A DNA stretch of 5,356 nt. It comes from Sulfurospirillum sp. UBA1314 (lineage in GTDB: Bacteria; Campylobacterota; Campylobacteria; Campylobacterales; Sulfurospirillaceae). Positions 1 to 5,356 of this stretch are shown here, one piece after another (the first letter of the stretch is position 1; every line of letters begins with the position of its first letter). The stretch is taken from assembly GCA_002307095.1 (NCBI GenBank), contig DBTO01000154.1, positions 1-5,356 on the forward strand, written 5' to 3'. The notes beneath the pieces were generated by a model that saw only the letters and a list, made by a program, of their open reading frames with translations, had not been told where the DNA came from and made no database searches. Both the position numbers and the translations under genes were made by a program.

Positions 1-854
1 GCATCTTGAAGTTGTTTGGTTACAGGGCCTCGTTTTCCATTCCCTATGATGTAGTTATCGATGTCTTTGATCGGTGTCACTTCAGCAGCGGTACCTGTAA
101 AAAACGATTCATCCGCAATGTACGCTTCATCACGTGTAATGCGTCTGCGCTCGATGGGGATACCCGCTTCACGTGCAAGATCTAACACGGTTGCTTGTGT
201 GATGCTTTCAAGCGATGTATCATTGGGAGGCGTAATTAAAACACCATCTCTGACGATAAAAAAGCATTCACCACTGCCTTCTGCGATAAAGCCATCTTCG
301 TCAAGTAACAATGCTTCTTCATAACCAGCTTCTAAGGCTTCGTATTTTGCCATTTGAGAGTTAAGATAATTTGCCGCTGCTTTGGCTTTACCCATATTGG
401 CACTTACTGGATTTCTTGCAAACGAAGAGATTTTAACGCGAATACCGTTTTCAATGCCGTCATCGCCAAGGTAACTGCCCCATTGCCATGCCGCAATGGC
501 CGTATTGACGGGTGCTTGTGCATGATTGAGTCCCATAACGCCGTATCCTAAATAGATCAGCGGTCTAATGTAAACATTGGACGTAAAGTTGTTTGATTTC
601 AGAAGCTCAATATGAGCCGCTTCGAGTTCTTTTTGTGAATAGGTCGCTTTAATACGAGTGATTTTGGCAGAATTGAGCAAGCGTTTGGTGTGCTCTTTGA
701 GCTTAAAAATTGCCAGTCCATTTTCAGTCATATACGCACGTGTTCCTTCAAAAACACCGTTACCATAATGCAGTGTATGGGTTAAAATATGTATTTTTGC
801 ATCATCCCATGCAACGAGTTTGCCGTCCATCCAAATGTATTTTGCTTTATCCAT
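1..854 (-). CDS. ilvE: Branched-chain amino acid aminotransferase, 3' end cut by window edge
   Basis: PLP enzyme of fold type IV that interconverts leucine, isoleucine and valine with their 2-oxo acids using glutamate/2-oxoglutarate; cytoplasmic, the last step of branched-chain amino acid synthesis. The first 284 codons are present. Seen: the HYGNGVFEGTRAY stretch at residues 29-41, the YIRPL motif with Arg97, the PLP Schiff-base lysine Lys158 in AKAAANYL, the EGSGE motif at 192-196 (Glu192 expected to contact the pyridine nitrogen, as in E. coli IlvE), and the phosphate-side TGTAAE motif at 253-258, followed by GKRGPVT near the edge. E. coli IlvE is a little over 300 residues, so about 20 C-terminal residues are missing; nothing suggests a broken gene. 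The ATG at 852-854 is chosen because AGAAGG lies 7 nt upstream (862-867 on the complementary strand). It is transcribed divergently from the aldehyde dehydrogenase. Identity is firm; a D-amino-acid transaminase or aminodeoxychorismate lyase is unlikely given the length and motifs. Confidence 0.96.
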   Translation of the reverse strand, partial: MDKAKYIWMDGKLVAWDDAKIHILTHTLHYGNGVFEGTRAYMTENGLAIFKLKEHTKRLLNSAKITRIKATYSQKELEAAHIELLKSNNFTSNVYIRPLIYLGYGVMGLNHAQAPVNTAIAAWQWGSYLGDDGIENGIRVKISSFARNPVSANMGKAKAAANYLNSQMAKYEALEAGYEEALLLDEDGFIAEGSGECFFIVRDGVLITPPNDTSLESITQATVLDLAREAGIPIERRRITRDEAYIADESFFTGTAAEVTPIKDIDNYIIGNGKRGPVTKQLQD

Positions 855-861
855 TGTTTTA

Positions 862-867
862 CCTTCT
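862..867 (-). promoter_or_regulatory. Ribosome binding site of ilvE
   Basis: AGAAGG on the minus strand, 7 nt before the ATG at 852-854. It fixes the ilvE start, which also gives the usual N-terminus of the family. Confidence 0.75.
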
Positions 868-890
868 TAAAAGTCGTTTTCTAAAGAGAT

Positions 891-919
891 ATTATGTTAG
901 CCAAAAATTGATTAAAGAT
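891..919 (-). promoter_or_regulatory. Possible sigma-70 promoter of ilvE
   Basis: On the minus strand CATAAT (891-896) matches five of six -10 positions, lies about 37 nt before the ilvE start, and is preceded by a T-rich stretch rather than a clear -35 box. A T-rich -35 region is common in Campylobacterota promoters. The region is AT-rich overall, so a chance match is quite possible. Confidence 0.3.
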
Positions 920-921
920 AG

Positions 922-948
922 TTTTAGTATGAAAAGTTGCGTTATAAT
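922..948 (+). promoter_or_regulatory. Probable sigma-70 promoter of the aldehyde dehydrogenase-bcp pair
   Basis: A perfect TATAAT (943-948) sits in the divergent region, with a T-rich, weak -35-like stretch (TTTTAG, 922-927) 15 bp upstream. Poor -35 boxes are normal in Campylobacterota. Transcription would start near 955 and leave an untranslated leader of about 110 nt before the ATG at 1066. No other sequence in 855-1065 resembles a rightward -10 box as well. Confidence 0.55.
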
Positions 949-954
949 TCATTC

Positions 955-1065
955 TAGGCACGTCTTTAAAGCAAAGCTCTAAAGACTACGTTAACACTGG
1001 GTTTTCCTTGGCGGAATGCCCACGCACCTTTGGTGCTTTGAGTGACAAAACTAGGAGTGAAAATC
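955..1065 (+). promoter_or_regulatory. Structured 5' leader of the aldehyde dehydrogenase gene
   Basis: Non-coding stretch between the probable start of transcription and the ATG. It contains a hairpin at 962-986 (GTCTTTA paired with TAAAGAC, plus an inner AGC/GCT pair around an AAA loop after one mismatch) and a perfect compact hairpin at 1024-1036 (GCACC, TTT loop, GGTGC) followed by TTTG. GGC/GCC at 1010-1020 could add a short third stem. GCAC at 958-961 could also pair with GTGC at 1033-1036, so two alternative folds can be drawn. It resembles no riboswitch class I recognise. It may be a regulatory leader or simply an untranslated region with chance hairpins; folding and covariation were not computed. 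Confidence 0.35.
1053..1057 (+). promoter_or_regulatory. Ribosome binding site deciding the aldehyde dehydrogenase start
   Basis: AGGAG lies 8 nt before the ATG at 1066-1068. An in-frame GTG at 1042 would add eight residues, but it has no ribosome binding site at a suitable distance, and AGGAG would then fall inside the coding sequence. Confidence 0.8.
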
Positions 1066-2484
1066 ATGAAAGCAAAGCTGTATGTTGGTTCAACATGTAA
1101 AGAAGCAAAAGTGTATAAAGAGGTGCGTTCGCCGTTTGATGGACGTGTCGTTTCAAGCTTTGGCGTGTGCGATGCAACAGATGCTAAAGACACTCTAGCG
1201 TGTGCCCAAAATGCCGCTTTACATGTAAAACACATTCCTCTGCATCAACGCATGAATTGGCTTTTAGATGTAGCGCAAAAGCTGGAATCTGAGCGTGAGC
1301 GAATAGCACTTTGTATAACCGATGAAGTGGGAAAACCGATCGCTTTTTCACGCGTCGAGGTTGATCGTTGCATTGAAACCATTAAACTCTCCGCCAATGC
1401 AATCTTACATGTAAACGGTGAAACGTTCGATACCTCAGCAATGCCAAGCGGTAAAAAGAGTTTGGCATTTTACAAGCGAGAACCTGTGGGTGTGGTGCTT
1501 GCGATTACACCGTTTAATTTTCCACTGAATCTTGTCGCGCATAAAATTGCACCAGCCTTAGTTGCTGGTAATGCCGTCATTCTAAAACCTACCTCACAAG
1601 CGCCACGAACGGCGTATGAACTCGTCAAACTTTTCATCGAAAGTCCGTATGCGTCTCATGATGCGCTCAGTCTCATTTACAGTGGTGAAGGGGTGAACGA
1701 CGCACTTATCACCAGCGATATTCCGCGTGTCATTAGCTTTACAGGAAGCGTGAGCGTCGGTCGTGAGATCATCCAAAAAGCAGGGATTAAAAAAGTGGCA
1801 CTCGAATTAGGTGGTAATGCCGCAACGTACATTGATCTCTCTGCTGATATTAAACTTGCTGCCAAGCGATGTGCGGTAGGTGCGTTTATTAACTCAGGAC
1901 AAGTGTGCATTTCTTTGCAACGCATTTACGTACATGAAAGCATTTATGAATTGTTTGCAAAAGCACTTGTAGAAGAGACAAAAAGTTTACATGTAGGTTC
2001 CCCGTATGATGAGCAAACGTTTATCGGTCCGATGGTCAATGAAACAGCAGTGGAGAAAGCAAAGCGTTGGATAAAAAGTGCGGTTGATGAAGGAGCGAAG
2101 CCACTTTGTGGTTTTACATGTAAAGGTCTTCTCTTTGCGCCGACCATTATGGCAGATGTGACTGAGTCGATGTCAATTGTGTGTGAAGAAGCCTTTGCGC
2201 CGATTGTTTCGCTCATTAAAGTCAGTGGATATGATGAAGCGAAAGCGAAGATGAATGCCTCAGATTATGGGCTTCAATACTCCCTTTTTTGCAATGATCT
2301 CTCTATGTCACAAAAAGCAATTGACGAGCTTGATGCGGGCGGCATTGTGATTAATGATATTCCAACGCTCAGATTTGATCTTCAACCATATGGCGGTATT
2401 AAACAAAGTGGCGTTGGAAAAGAGGGACCTTATTTTGCGCTTTTGGAAGACTATACCCAGATCAAATCTGTGGTAATATGCTAG
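1066..2484 (+). CDS. NAD(P)-dependent aldehyde dehydrogenase (lactaldehyde dehydrogenase/GapN-like)
   Basis: Oxidises an aldehyde to its carboxylic acid through a cysteine thiohemiacetal, reducing NAD(P)+; no signal peptide, so cytoplasmic. At 472 residues it has the usual family length and appears intact. Seen: PFNFPLN with oxyanion Asn151; KPTSQAP with cofactor-binding Lys174; FTGSVSVG at 225-232 of the Rossmann fold; ELGG with general-base Glu247; GQVCIS with nucleophile Cys281; EEAFAP with ribose-binding Glu375. Ser177 stands where NAD-preferring enzymes often carry glutamate, as in NADP-using GabD-type enzymes, so NADP+ use is plausible (inference). The GQVCISLQRIYVH style recalls archaeal-type lactaldehyde dehydrogenases and non-phosphorylating GapN relatives, but the substrate cannot be decided. 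The protein has twelve cysteines, one being the final residue. It ends 23 bp before the peroxiredoxin gene, so an operon is likely. Five ACATGT palindromes lie within it. Confidence 0.93.
   Translation: MKAKLYVGSTCKEAKVYKEVRSPFDGRVVSSFGVCDATDAKDTLACAQNAALHVKHIPLHQRMNWLLDVAQKLESERERIALCITDEVGKPIAFSRVEVDRCIETIKLSANAILHVNGETFDTSAMPSGKKSLAFYKREPVGVVLAITPFNFPLNLVAHKIAPALVAGNAVILKPTSQAPRTAYELVKLFIESPYASHDALSLIYSGEGVNDALITSDIPRVISFTGSVSVGREIIQKAGIKKVALELGGNAATYIDLSADIKLAAKRCAVGAFINSGQVCISLQRIYVHESIYELFAKALVEETKSLHVGSPYDEQTFIGPMVNETAVEKAKRWIKSAVDEGAKPLCGFTCKGLLFAPTIMADVTESMSIVCEEAFAPIVSLIKVSGYDEAKAKMNASDYGLQYSLFCNDLSMSQKAIDELDAGGIVINDIPTLRFDLQPYGGIKQSGVGKEGPYFALLEDYTQIKSVVIC
1093..2124. repeat. Five dispersed ACATGT-centred palindromes within the aldehyde dehydrogenase gene
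   Basis: ACATGT occurs at 1093-1098, 1221-1226, 1407-1412, 1989-1994 and 2116-2121, and I find it nowhere else in the window. Two copies are perfect 12-bp palindromes TTTACATGTAAA (1218-1229 and 2113-2124), one is a 10-bp palindrome (1405-1414) and one an 8-bp palindrome (1988-1995). The copies sit in two reading frames: Thr-Cys-Lys at the first and last, Leu-His-Val at the middle three. They are individual sites inside coding sequence, not a tandem array. Function unknown. Confidence 0.6.
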
Positions 2485-2495
2485 AAAATATCAAC

Positions 2496-2500
2496 AAAGG
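2496..2500 (+). promoter_or_regulatory. Ribosome binding site deciding the bcp start
   Basis: AAAGG lies 7 nt before the ATG at 2508-2510. An in-frame ATG at 2478 would overlap the end of the aldehyde dehydrogenase gene and add ten residues that the family lacks, so 2508 is preferred. Confidence 0.75.
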
Positions 2501-2507
2501 AATTTAT

Positions 2508-2972
2508 ATGTTACAAATAGGCGATAAAGCCCCAAATCTTAGTCTTCCCAATCAAGACAATGTCGAAATTTCCCTGCGAGACTTAGAGGGTAAATGGATC
2601 GTGCTTTACTTCTACCCAAAAGATAGCACACCTGGATGTACCACAGAAGCATGCGATTTTACAGCGGCACTTCCAAGTTTTGAGGGATTAAATGCCGTTG
2701 TGTTAGGTGTGAGCCCTGATAGTGCTACGTCGCATCAAAAATTTATTGCCAAGCAAAAATTGGAAATTACACTGCTTTCCGATGTGAGTACAGAAGTGGC
2801 GCAAAATTATGGTGTTTGGCAGTTGAAAAAGTTTTGTGGTAAGGAGTATATGGGCATCGTACGCTCAACGTTCTTAATTGATCCAAGCGGTAAAATTGCC
2901 AAGCTTTGGTCTAATGTCAAAGTGAAAGATCACGCAAGTGACGTTAAAAAATCCTTAGAAGCACTGAGTTAA
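2508..2972 (+). CDS. bcp: Thioredoxin-dependent peroxiredoxin, Bcp/PrxQ type
   Basis: Reduces hydrogen peroxide and organic hydroperoxides, with thioredoxin as the usual reductant; cytoplasmic, no signal peptide. The 154-residue length matches the family (E. coli Bcp is 156). The protein starts MLQIGDKAPNLSLPNQD, the typical N-terminus. The active-site block at 35-51 carries Thr41, peroxidatic Cys44 and Cys49, the latter at the resolving position of two-cysteine Bcp enzymes. Arg119 in the IVRSTFLIDPSGKI stretch is the conserved active-site arginine. A third cysteine, Cys110, lies in the KKFCGKEYMG segment, where relatives usually have other residues. The gene follows the aldehyde dehydrogenase by 23 bp with no promoter or terminator visible between them, so it is probably translated from the same transcript. 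It converges on the DUF748 gene and ends 5 bp before a shared hairpin. Identity is firm; the physiological peroxide is not readable from sequence. Confidence 0.96.
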   Translation: MLQIGDKAPNLSLPNQDNVEISLRDLEGKWIVLYFYPKDSTPGCTTEACDFTAALPSFEGLNAVVLGVSPDSATSHQKFIAKQKLEITLLSDVSTEVAQNYGVWQLKKFCGKEYMGIVRSTFLIDPSGKIAKLWSNVKVKDHASDVKKSLEALS

Positions 2973-2977
2973 AGTGG

Positions 2978-3012
2978 AGCGTGAGGGCTTCAAAATAGAA
3001 GCCTTGCACGCT
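2978..3012. terminator. Hairpin between convergent genes, probable bidirectional terminator
   Basis: AGCGTG (2978-2983) pairs with CACGCT (3007-3012), and GGCTTC (2986-2991) pairs with GAAGCC (2998-3003) around the loop AAAATA, with a small asymmetric internal loop between the two helices. It fills the 39-bp gap between the stop codons of bcp (2970-2972) and the DUF748 gene (3012-3014), and its last base pair reaches into the latter stop codon. Neither side has a strong T-run, so termination may be imperfect. Confidence 0.65.
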
Positions 3013-5356
3013 TAATTACTCACAGCAATCGGACAGCCTACCCACTCATCACGAATCGCATCACTGGCTTGGGGCTCATTTTTGATGAGTCTCTCAGGTG
3101 CTATTTTATACTTCGTCGTCAAGGTTTGAATGATGGTATCGGATCGTTTCAACGCTAAATTTTGAAGTACTTCAGGTGCAATCGTGATACCCTCAGCAAT
3201 CTTAGAGATCAAAGCATCGTGAATGGCACCAAGATCTAAATTCTCCTCTTTATAGGTTTTCAAGAGCTTGCTGTACGCATCATCCGAGTATTTTTGAATG
3301 AAAAGTTTTTTGATCGTTTTGCCATAACTATCATCTTCTTTGCTCTTTTTAGGGATCAATGCTTCGATTTGCGCTGTAACATTTTGCTCTTGAAGCGCTT
3401 TGGTATCGAGAGTTTCATTGAAGCTTGGCGTAATGATGAGTTTGAGTTCCGCTCTTTTGTCTAAAATCTGACAGTACTGCTCTATTTTTTCCTCTTCAGA
3501 AGCAATCAATGCAAATTCACCCGCCGCAAAATCGATACTTTTAAGATTTTCTGTCTCAATTCCTAGTATGGAGCCTAAAAGTTTAAATGGAGAGGTCGCG
3601 ATACTTCCAATGAGGTTTCCAATCGCTTTCCATACAATGCTCCCGTAACGAAATTCAGGGTCATTTAGATCGCCACTGACGGGAAGGTCAAGGTCGATTT
3701 GTCCTTTGGAATCTTTTAAAATAGCGATGGCAAGTCCTAAAGGAAGATTGGTTGCATCTTTGCTTTCGATCTTTTCACCCAACAGTAGTGAGTCAAGGTT
3801 GATTTTATTGGCACCTTCCATGACCCCTTTTTTGATTTTATAATTTAGATCCATGGAGAGTTTCCCCTCTTTAATCGCGTAGCCTATAAATTTGCCCGTA
3901 TACGGCGAAAGGGAAGGCATATCGATGTTTTTAAAGAGAATTTTAAGCGTGGCTCTATTTTTAAAATCAAACGGTAAAACAGATCCATCAATCTTTGCAT
4001 AGCCATATTTATCGACTTTTCCTTCGAGTTTAAGCACGGAAGGCTTCGTGTTTTTGGTATCAAGGGTTGACATTGATCCATTGAGGCGATCTGCAAAGGT
4101 TGCAAAAGGAAGGAGCAAAGAAGCATCTTTAAAATGCGTTGTTCCTCTTTTAAGTACGATATTGCCAATATACATAGACATCGCATCTTGTGTCGTTTGA
4201 GACTTTTGTGTTTTTGCAGGCGTTTGTGGTGTCTTTAAAAGATTGGAAAAATTGGTAGTGCCATCTTTTTTGATGTCAAGATTGATATACGGTTTATCCA
4301 GCATGATCTTTTGAATGCTAAGTGTTGCAGGCGAGAGCGTGTATGCGATGCTGCTCACATTTAGCGTTTCCCATGCCACCAGCGAGTTTTTTAATCTATC
4401 CGCGAGTGAAAATTTCGATATGGTTGCATCCCCTTGAATTTTGAACGTTGGCTTTTGATCAAATGAAGCGGTAATCTTAGACGTGAGCGATAAGGAACCG
4501 TCTTGAATGAGCGTGGTTGTAAAGAGCGTTATATAGGGTTGCGCTTTTTCTAACGAGAGTTTCGAGGCATTCATGACCATCTCAAGTGAAGCTGTCGCAG
4601 GAGTAAAAACACCTTTTGCGCTTAAAGACGCGGTGGTGTCTATGGTGCTGTTAAAATCATAACTAATAGGGCTAGTTTGATCGTGCGTAATGTTTTGAGC
4701 GGTCAATTTCAAAGGTGCCAAGTGGATAGGCGTACTTTTGACATTTTTGTCCGTAACATCGATAGATGCTTCATAGATTTCGAATGTTTTGAGTGCAAAT
4801 TTCCACTCATTTTTGCTCTCTTGCGCAGCAGGCATTGGTGCCTTTGGCTGCACTAGTGCACCTTTAGGCGTAAACAGACGCACTAAATTCAGCGCATAAT
4901 CTTTTTCCAATTGGACGTCCACAAAAGGCTTGGAAATCAGAGCTTTTTCGATGTTGATCGTAGAAGTTTGCAAGTCAAAATCAATATTAGCAAGACTTAA
5001 AGAAGGCACTTCAATAACCGTTTTGTTTGCATCATCCATTAACCGAATGTTCTCTAAAGAAGCGGAGGCTTTTTCTAAAGAGACCAATGGTTTTTCTTTA
5101 CTTAAATCAATGGAAAAAGGAACTCTAAGGGTAAGCTCGCCTTGAGTAAGGGTTGCTGGCATACTTGGTAGGGCGTATCGCCAAAAGTTTGAAAGCGGAA
5201 GGTGTGCAACGTTTAGTTCACCATAAAATTTGAGTGGATCAAAAGAAGCACTGCTTGCAAGCGAGATCTTCTCTTCATTTTGCAACATCACCTTAAGTGC
5301 GTGAATGCTTAGATCATCTTTGTAAAAACTGAGATTGTTGACCGCATAATTGATAG
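3012..5356 (-). CDS. AsmA-like DUF748 envelope protein, N-terminus beyond window edge
   Basis: The reading frame stays open to the right edge, giving 780 residues (first full codon 5352-5354); the true start is outside. The family hallmark is visible near the C-terminus: the ILKDSKGQIDLDLPVSG block continuing to DLNDPEF (about 3651-3719), then SIVWKAIGNLIGS and SPFKLLGSILG (3561-3647). The final part (about 3027-3539) resembles the OmpA-like tail of these proteins: FAAGEFAL, then an ALKRSDTIIQ helix and APERLI. The rest is mainly beta-strand-rich, AsmA-type sequence with two related modules (see finding), each followed by a Pro/Lys/Gln-rich linker (4806-4868 and 4182-4229). Proteins of the AsmA superclass are usually anchored in the inner membrane and span or act in the periplasm, where several help move phospholipid to the outer membrane; for DUF748 members the role is not established. 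The expected N-terminal membrane anchor would be outside the window. Confidence 0.88.
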   Translation of the reverse strand, partial: INYAVNNLSFYKDDLSIHALKVMLQNEEKISLASSASFDPLKFYGELNVAHLPLSNFWRYALPSMPATLTQGELTLRVPFSIDLSKEKPLVSLEKASASLENIRLMDDANKTVIEVPSLSLANIDFDLQTSTINIEKALISKPFVDVQLEKDYALNLVRLFTPKGALVQPKAPMPAAQESKNEWKFALKTFEIYEASIDVTDKNVKSTPIHLAPLKLTAQNITHDQTSPISYDFNSTIDTTASLSAKGVFTPATASLEMVMNASKLSLEKAQPYITLFTTTLIQDGSLSLTSKITASFDQKPTFKIQGDATISKFSLADRLKNSLVAWETLNVSSIAYTLSPATLSIQKIMLDKPYINLDIKKDGTTNFSNLLKTPQTPAKTQKSQTTQDAMSMYIGNIVLKRGTTHFKDASLLLPFATFADRLNGSMSTLDTKNTKPSVLKLEGKVDKYGYAKIDGSVLPFDFKNRATLKILFKNIDMPSLSPYTGKFIGYAIKEGKLSMDLNYKIKKGVMEGANKINLDSLLLGEKIESKDATNLPLGLAIAILKDSKGQIDLDLPVSGDLNDPEFRYGSIVWKAIGNLIGSIATSPFKLLGSILGIETENLKSIDFAAGEFALIASEEEKIEQYCQILDKRAELKLIITPSFNETLDTKALQEQNVTAQIEALIPKKSKEDDSYGKTIKKLFIQKYSDDAYSKLLKTYKEENLDLGAIHDALISKIAEGITIAPEVLQNLALKRSDTIIQTLTTKYKIAPERLIKNEPQASDAIRDEWVGCPIAVSN

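Noticed and set aside
710..982. Plus-strand open frame of 90 codons across the start of ilvE and the intergenic region.
   Set aside because: Opposite strand of ilvE, no recognisable protein features, and it would run through the divergent promoters.
1024..1039. The GCACC-TTT-GGTGC hairpin followed by TTTG as an intrinsic terminator.
   Set aside because: The stem has only 5 bp and the T-run only three bases, and it lies in front of a gene; better treated as part of a leader structure.
1042..1065. GTG at 1042 as the aldehyde dehydrogenase start, adding eight residues.
   Set aside because: No ribosome binding site precedes it, whereas AGGAG lies 8 nt before the ATG at 1066.
1009..1101. Small frame through the leader starting at TTG 1009 and ending at the TAA inside the first ACATGTAAA, as a possible leader peptide.
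   Set aside because: Rare start codon, no ribosome binding site, and most of its length overlaps the aldehyde dehydrogenase gene in another frame.
966..1235. Minus-strand open frame of 89 codons over the leader and the start of the aldehyde dehydrogenase gene.
   Set aside because: It lies opposite a well-supported gene, has no recognisable domain and no convincing ribosome binding site; a shadow frame.
2478..2507. ATG at 2478 as the bcp start, overlapping the preceding gene.
   Set aside because: It adds ten residues absent from the family, while the ATG at 2508 has AAAGG at 7 nt and gives the standard Bcp N-terminus.
5286..5291. GTG at 5291 or ATG at 5288 as the true start of the DUF748 protein.
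   Set aside because: The frame continues upstream to the edge of the window with sequence of the same AsmA-like character, and AAGG is too close to the ATG to act as a normal ribosome binding site.

Overview
The window looks like an ordinary chromosomal segment of a Campylobacterota bacterium, most like Sulfurospirillum. This is a judgement from protein sequence style, the moderately AT-rich coding sequence and the tight gene packing; no search was possible. Nearly every base is assigned: four protein genes, one divergent promoter/leader region of 211 bp, and a 39-bp convergent gap. I see no tRNA, rRNA, CRISPR array, insertion sequence or phage gene.

Layout: (1) 1-854, minus strand, the 5' 284 codons of a branched-chain amino acid aminotransferase (ilvE), whose last codons lie beyond the left edge. 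(2) 855-1065, the divergent intergenic region, with a good -10 box for the rightward genes and a leader of about 110 nt that contains two hairpins. (3) 1066-2484, plus strand, a complete 472-residue non-phosphorylating aldehyde dehydrogenase with all catalytic residues. (4) 2508-2972, plus strand, 23 bp downstream, a complete 154-residue Bcp/PrxQ peroxiredoxin, probably co-transcribed with the dehydrogenase. (5) 2973-3011, a 39-bp gap filled by a two-part hairpin serving the convergent genes. (6) 3012 to the right edge, minus strand, 780 residues of a large AsmA-like DUF748 protein with a degenerate OmpA-like C-terminus; its N-terminus is outside the window.

Functionally, ilvE is core amino-acid metabolism. 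The aldehyde dehydrogenase and peroxiredoxin form a plausible small detoxification or redox unit (aldehyde oxidation plus hydroperoxide reduction), although the aldehyde substrate cannot be read from sequence. The DUF748 protein is an envelope protein unrelated to the others.

No clearly new system is evident. The observations most worth checking are the dense set of ACATGT-centred palindromes confined to the aldehyde dehydrogenase gene, the structured leader in front of it, and the internal module duplication in the DUF748 protein.
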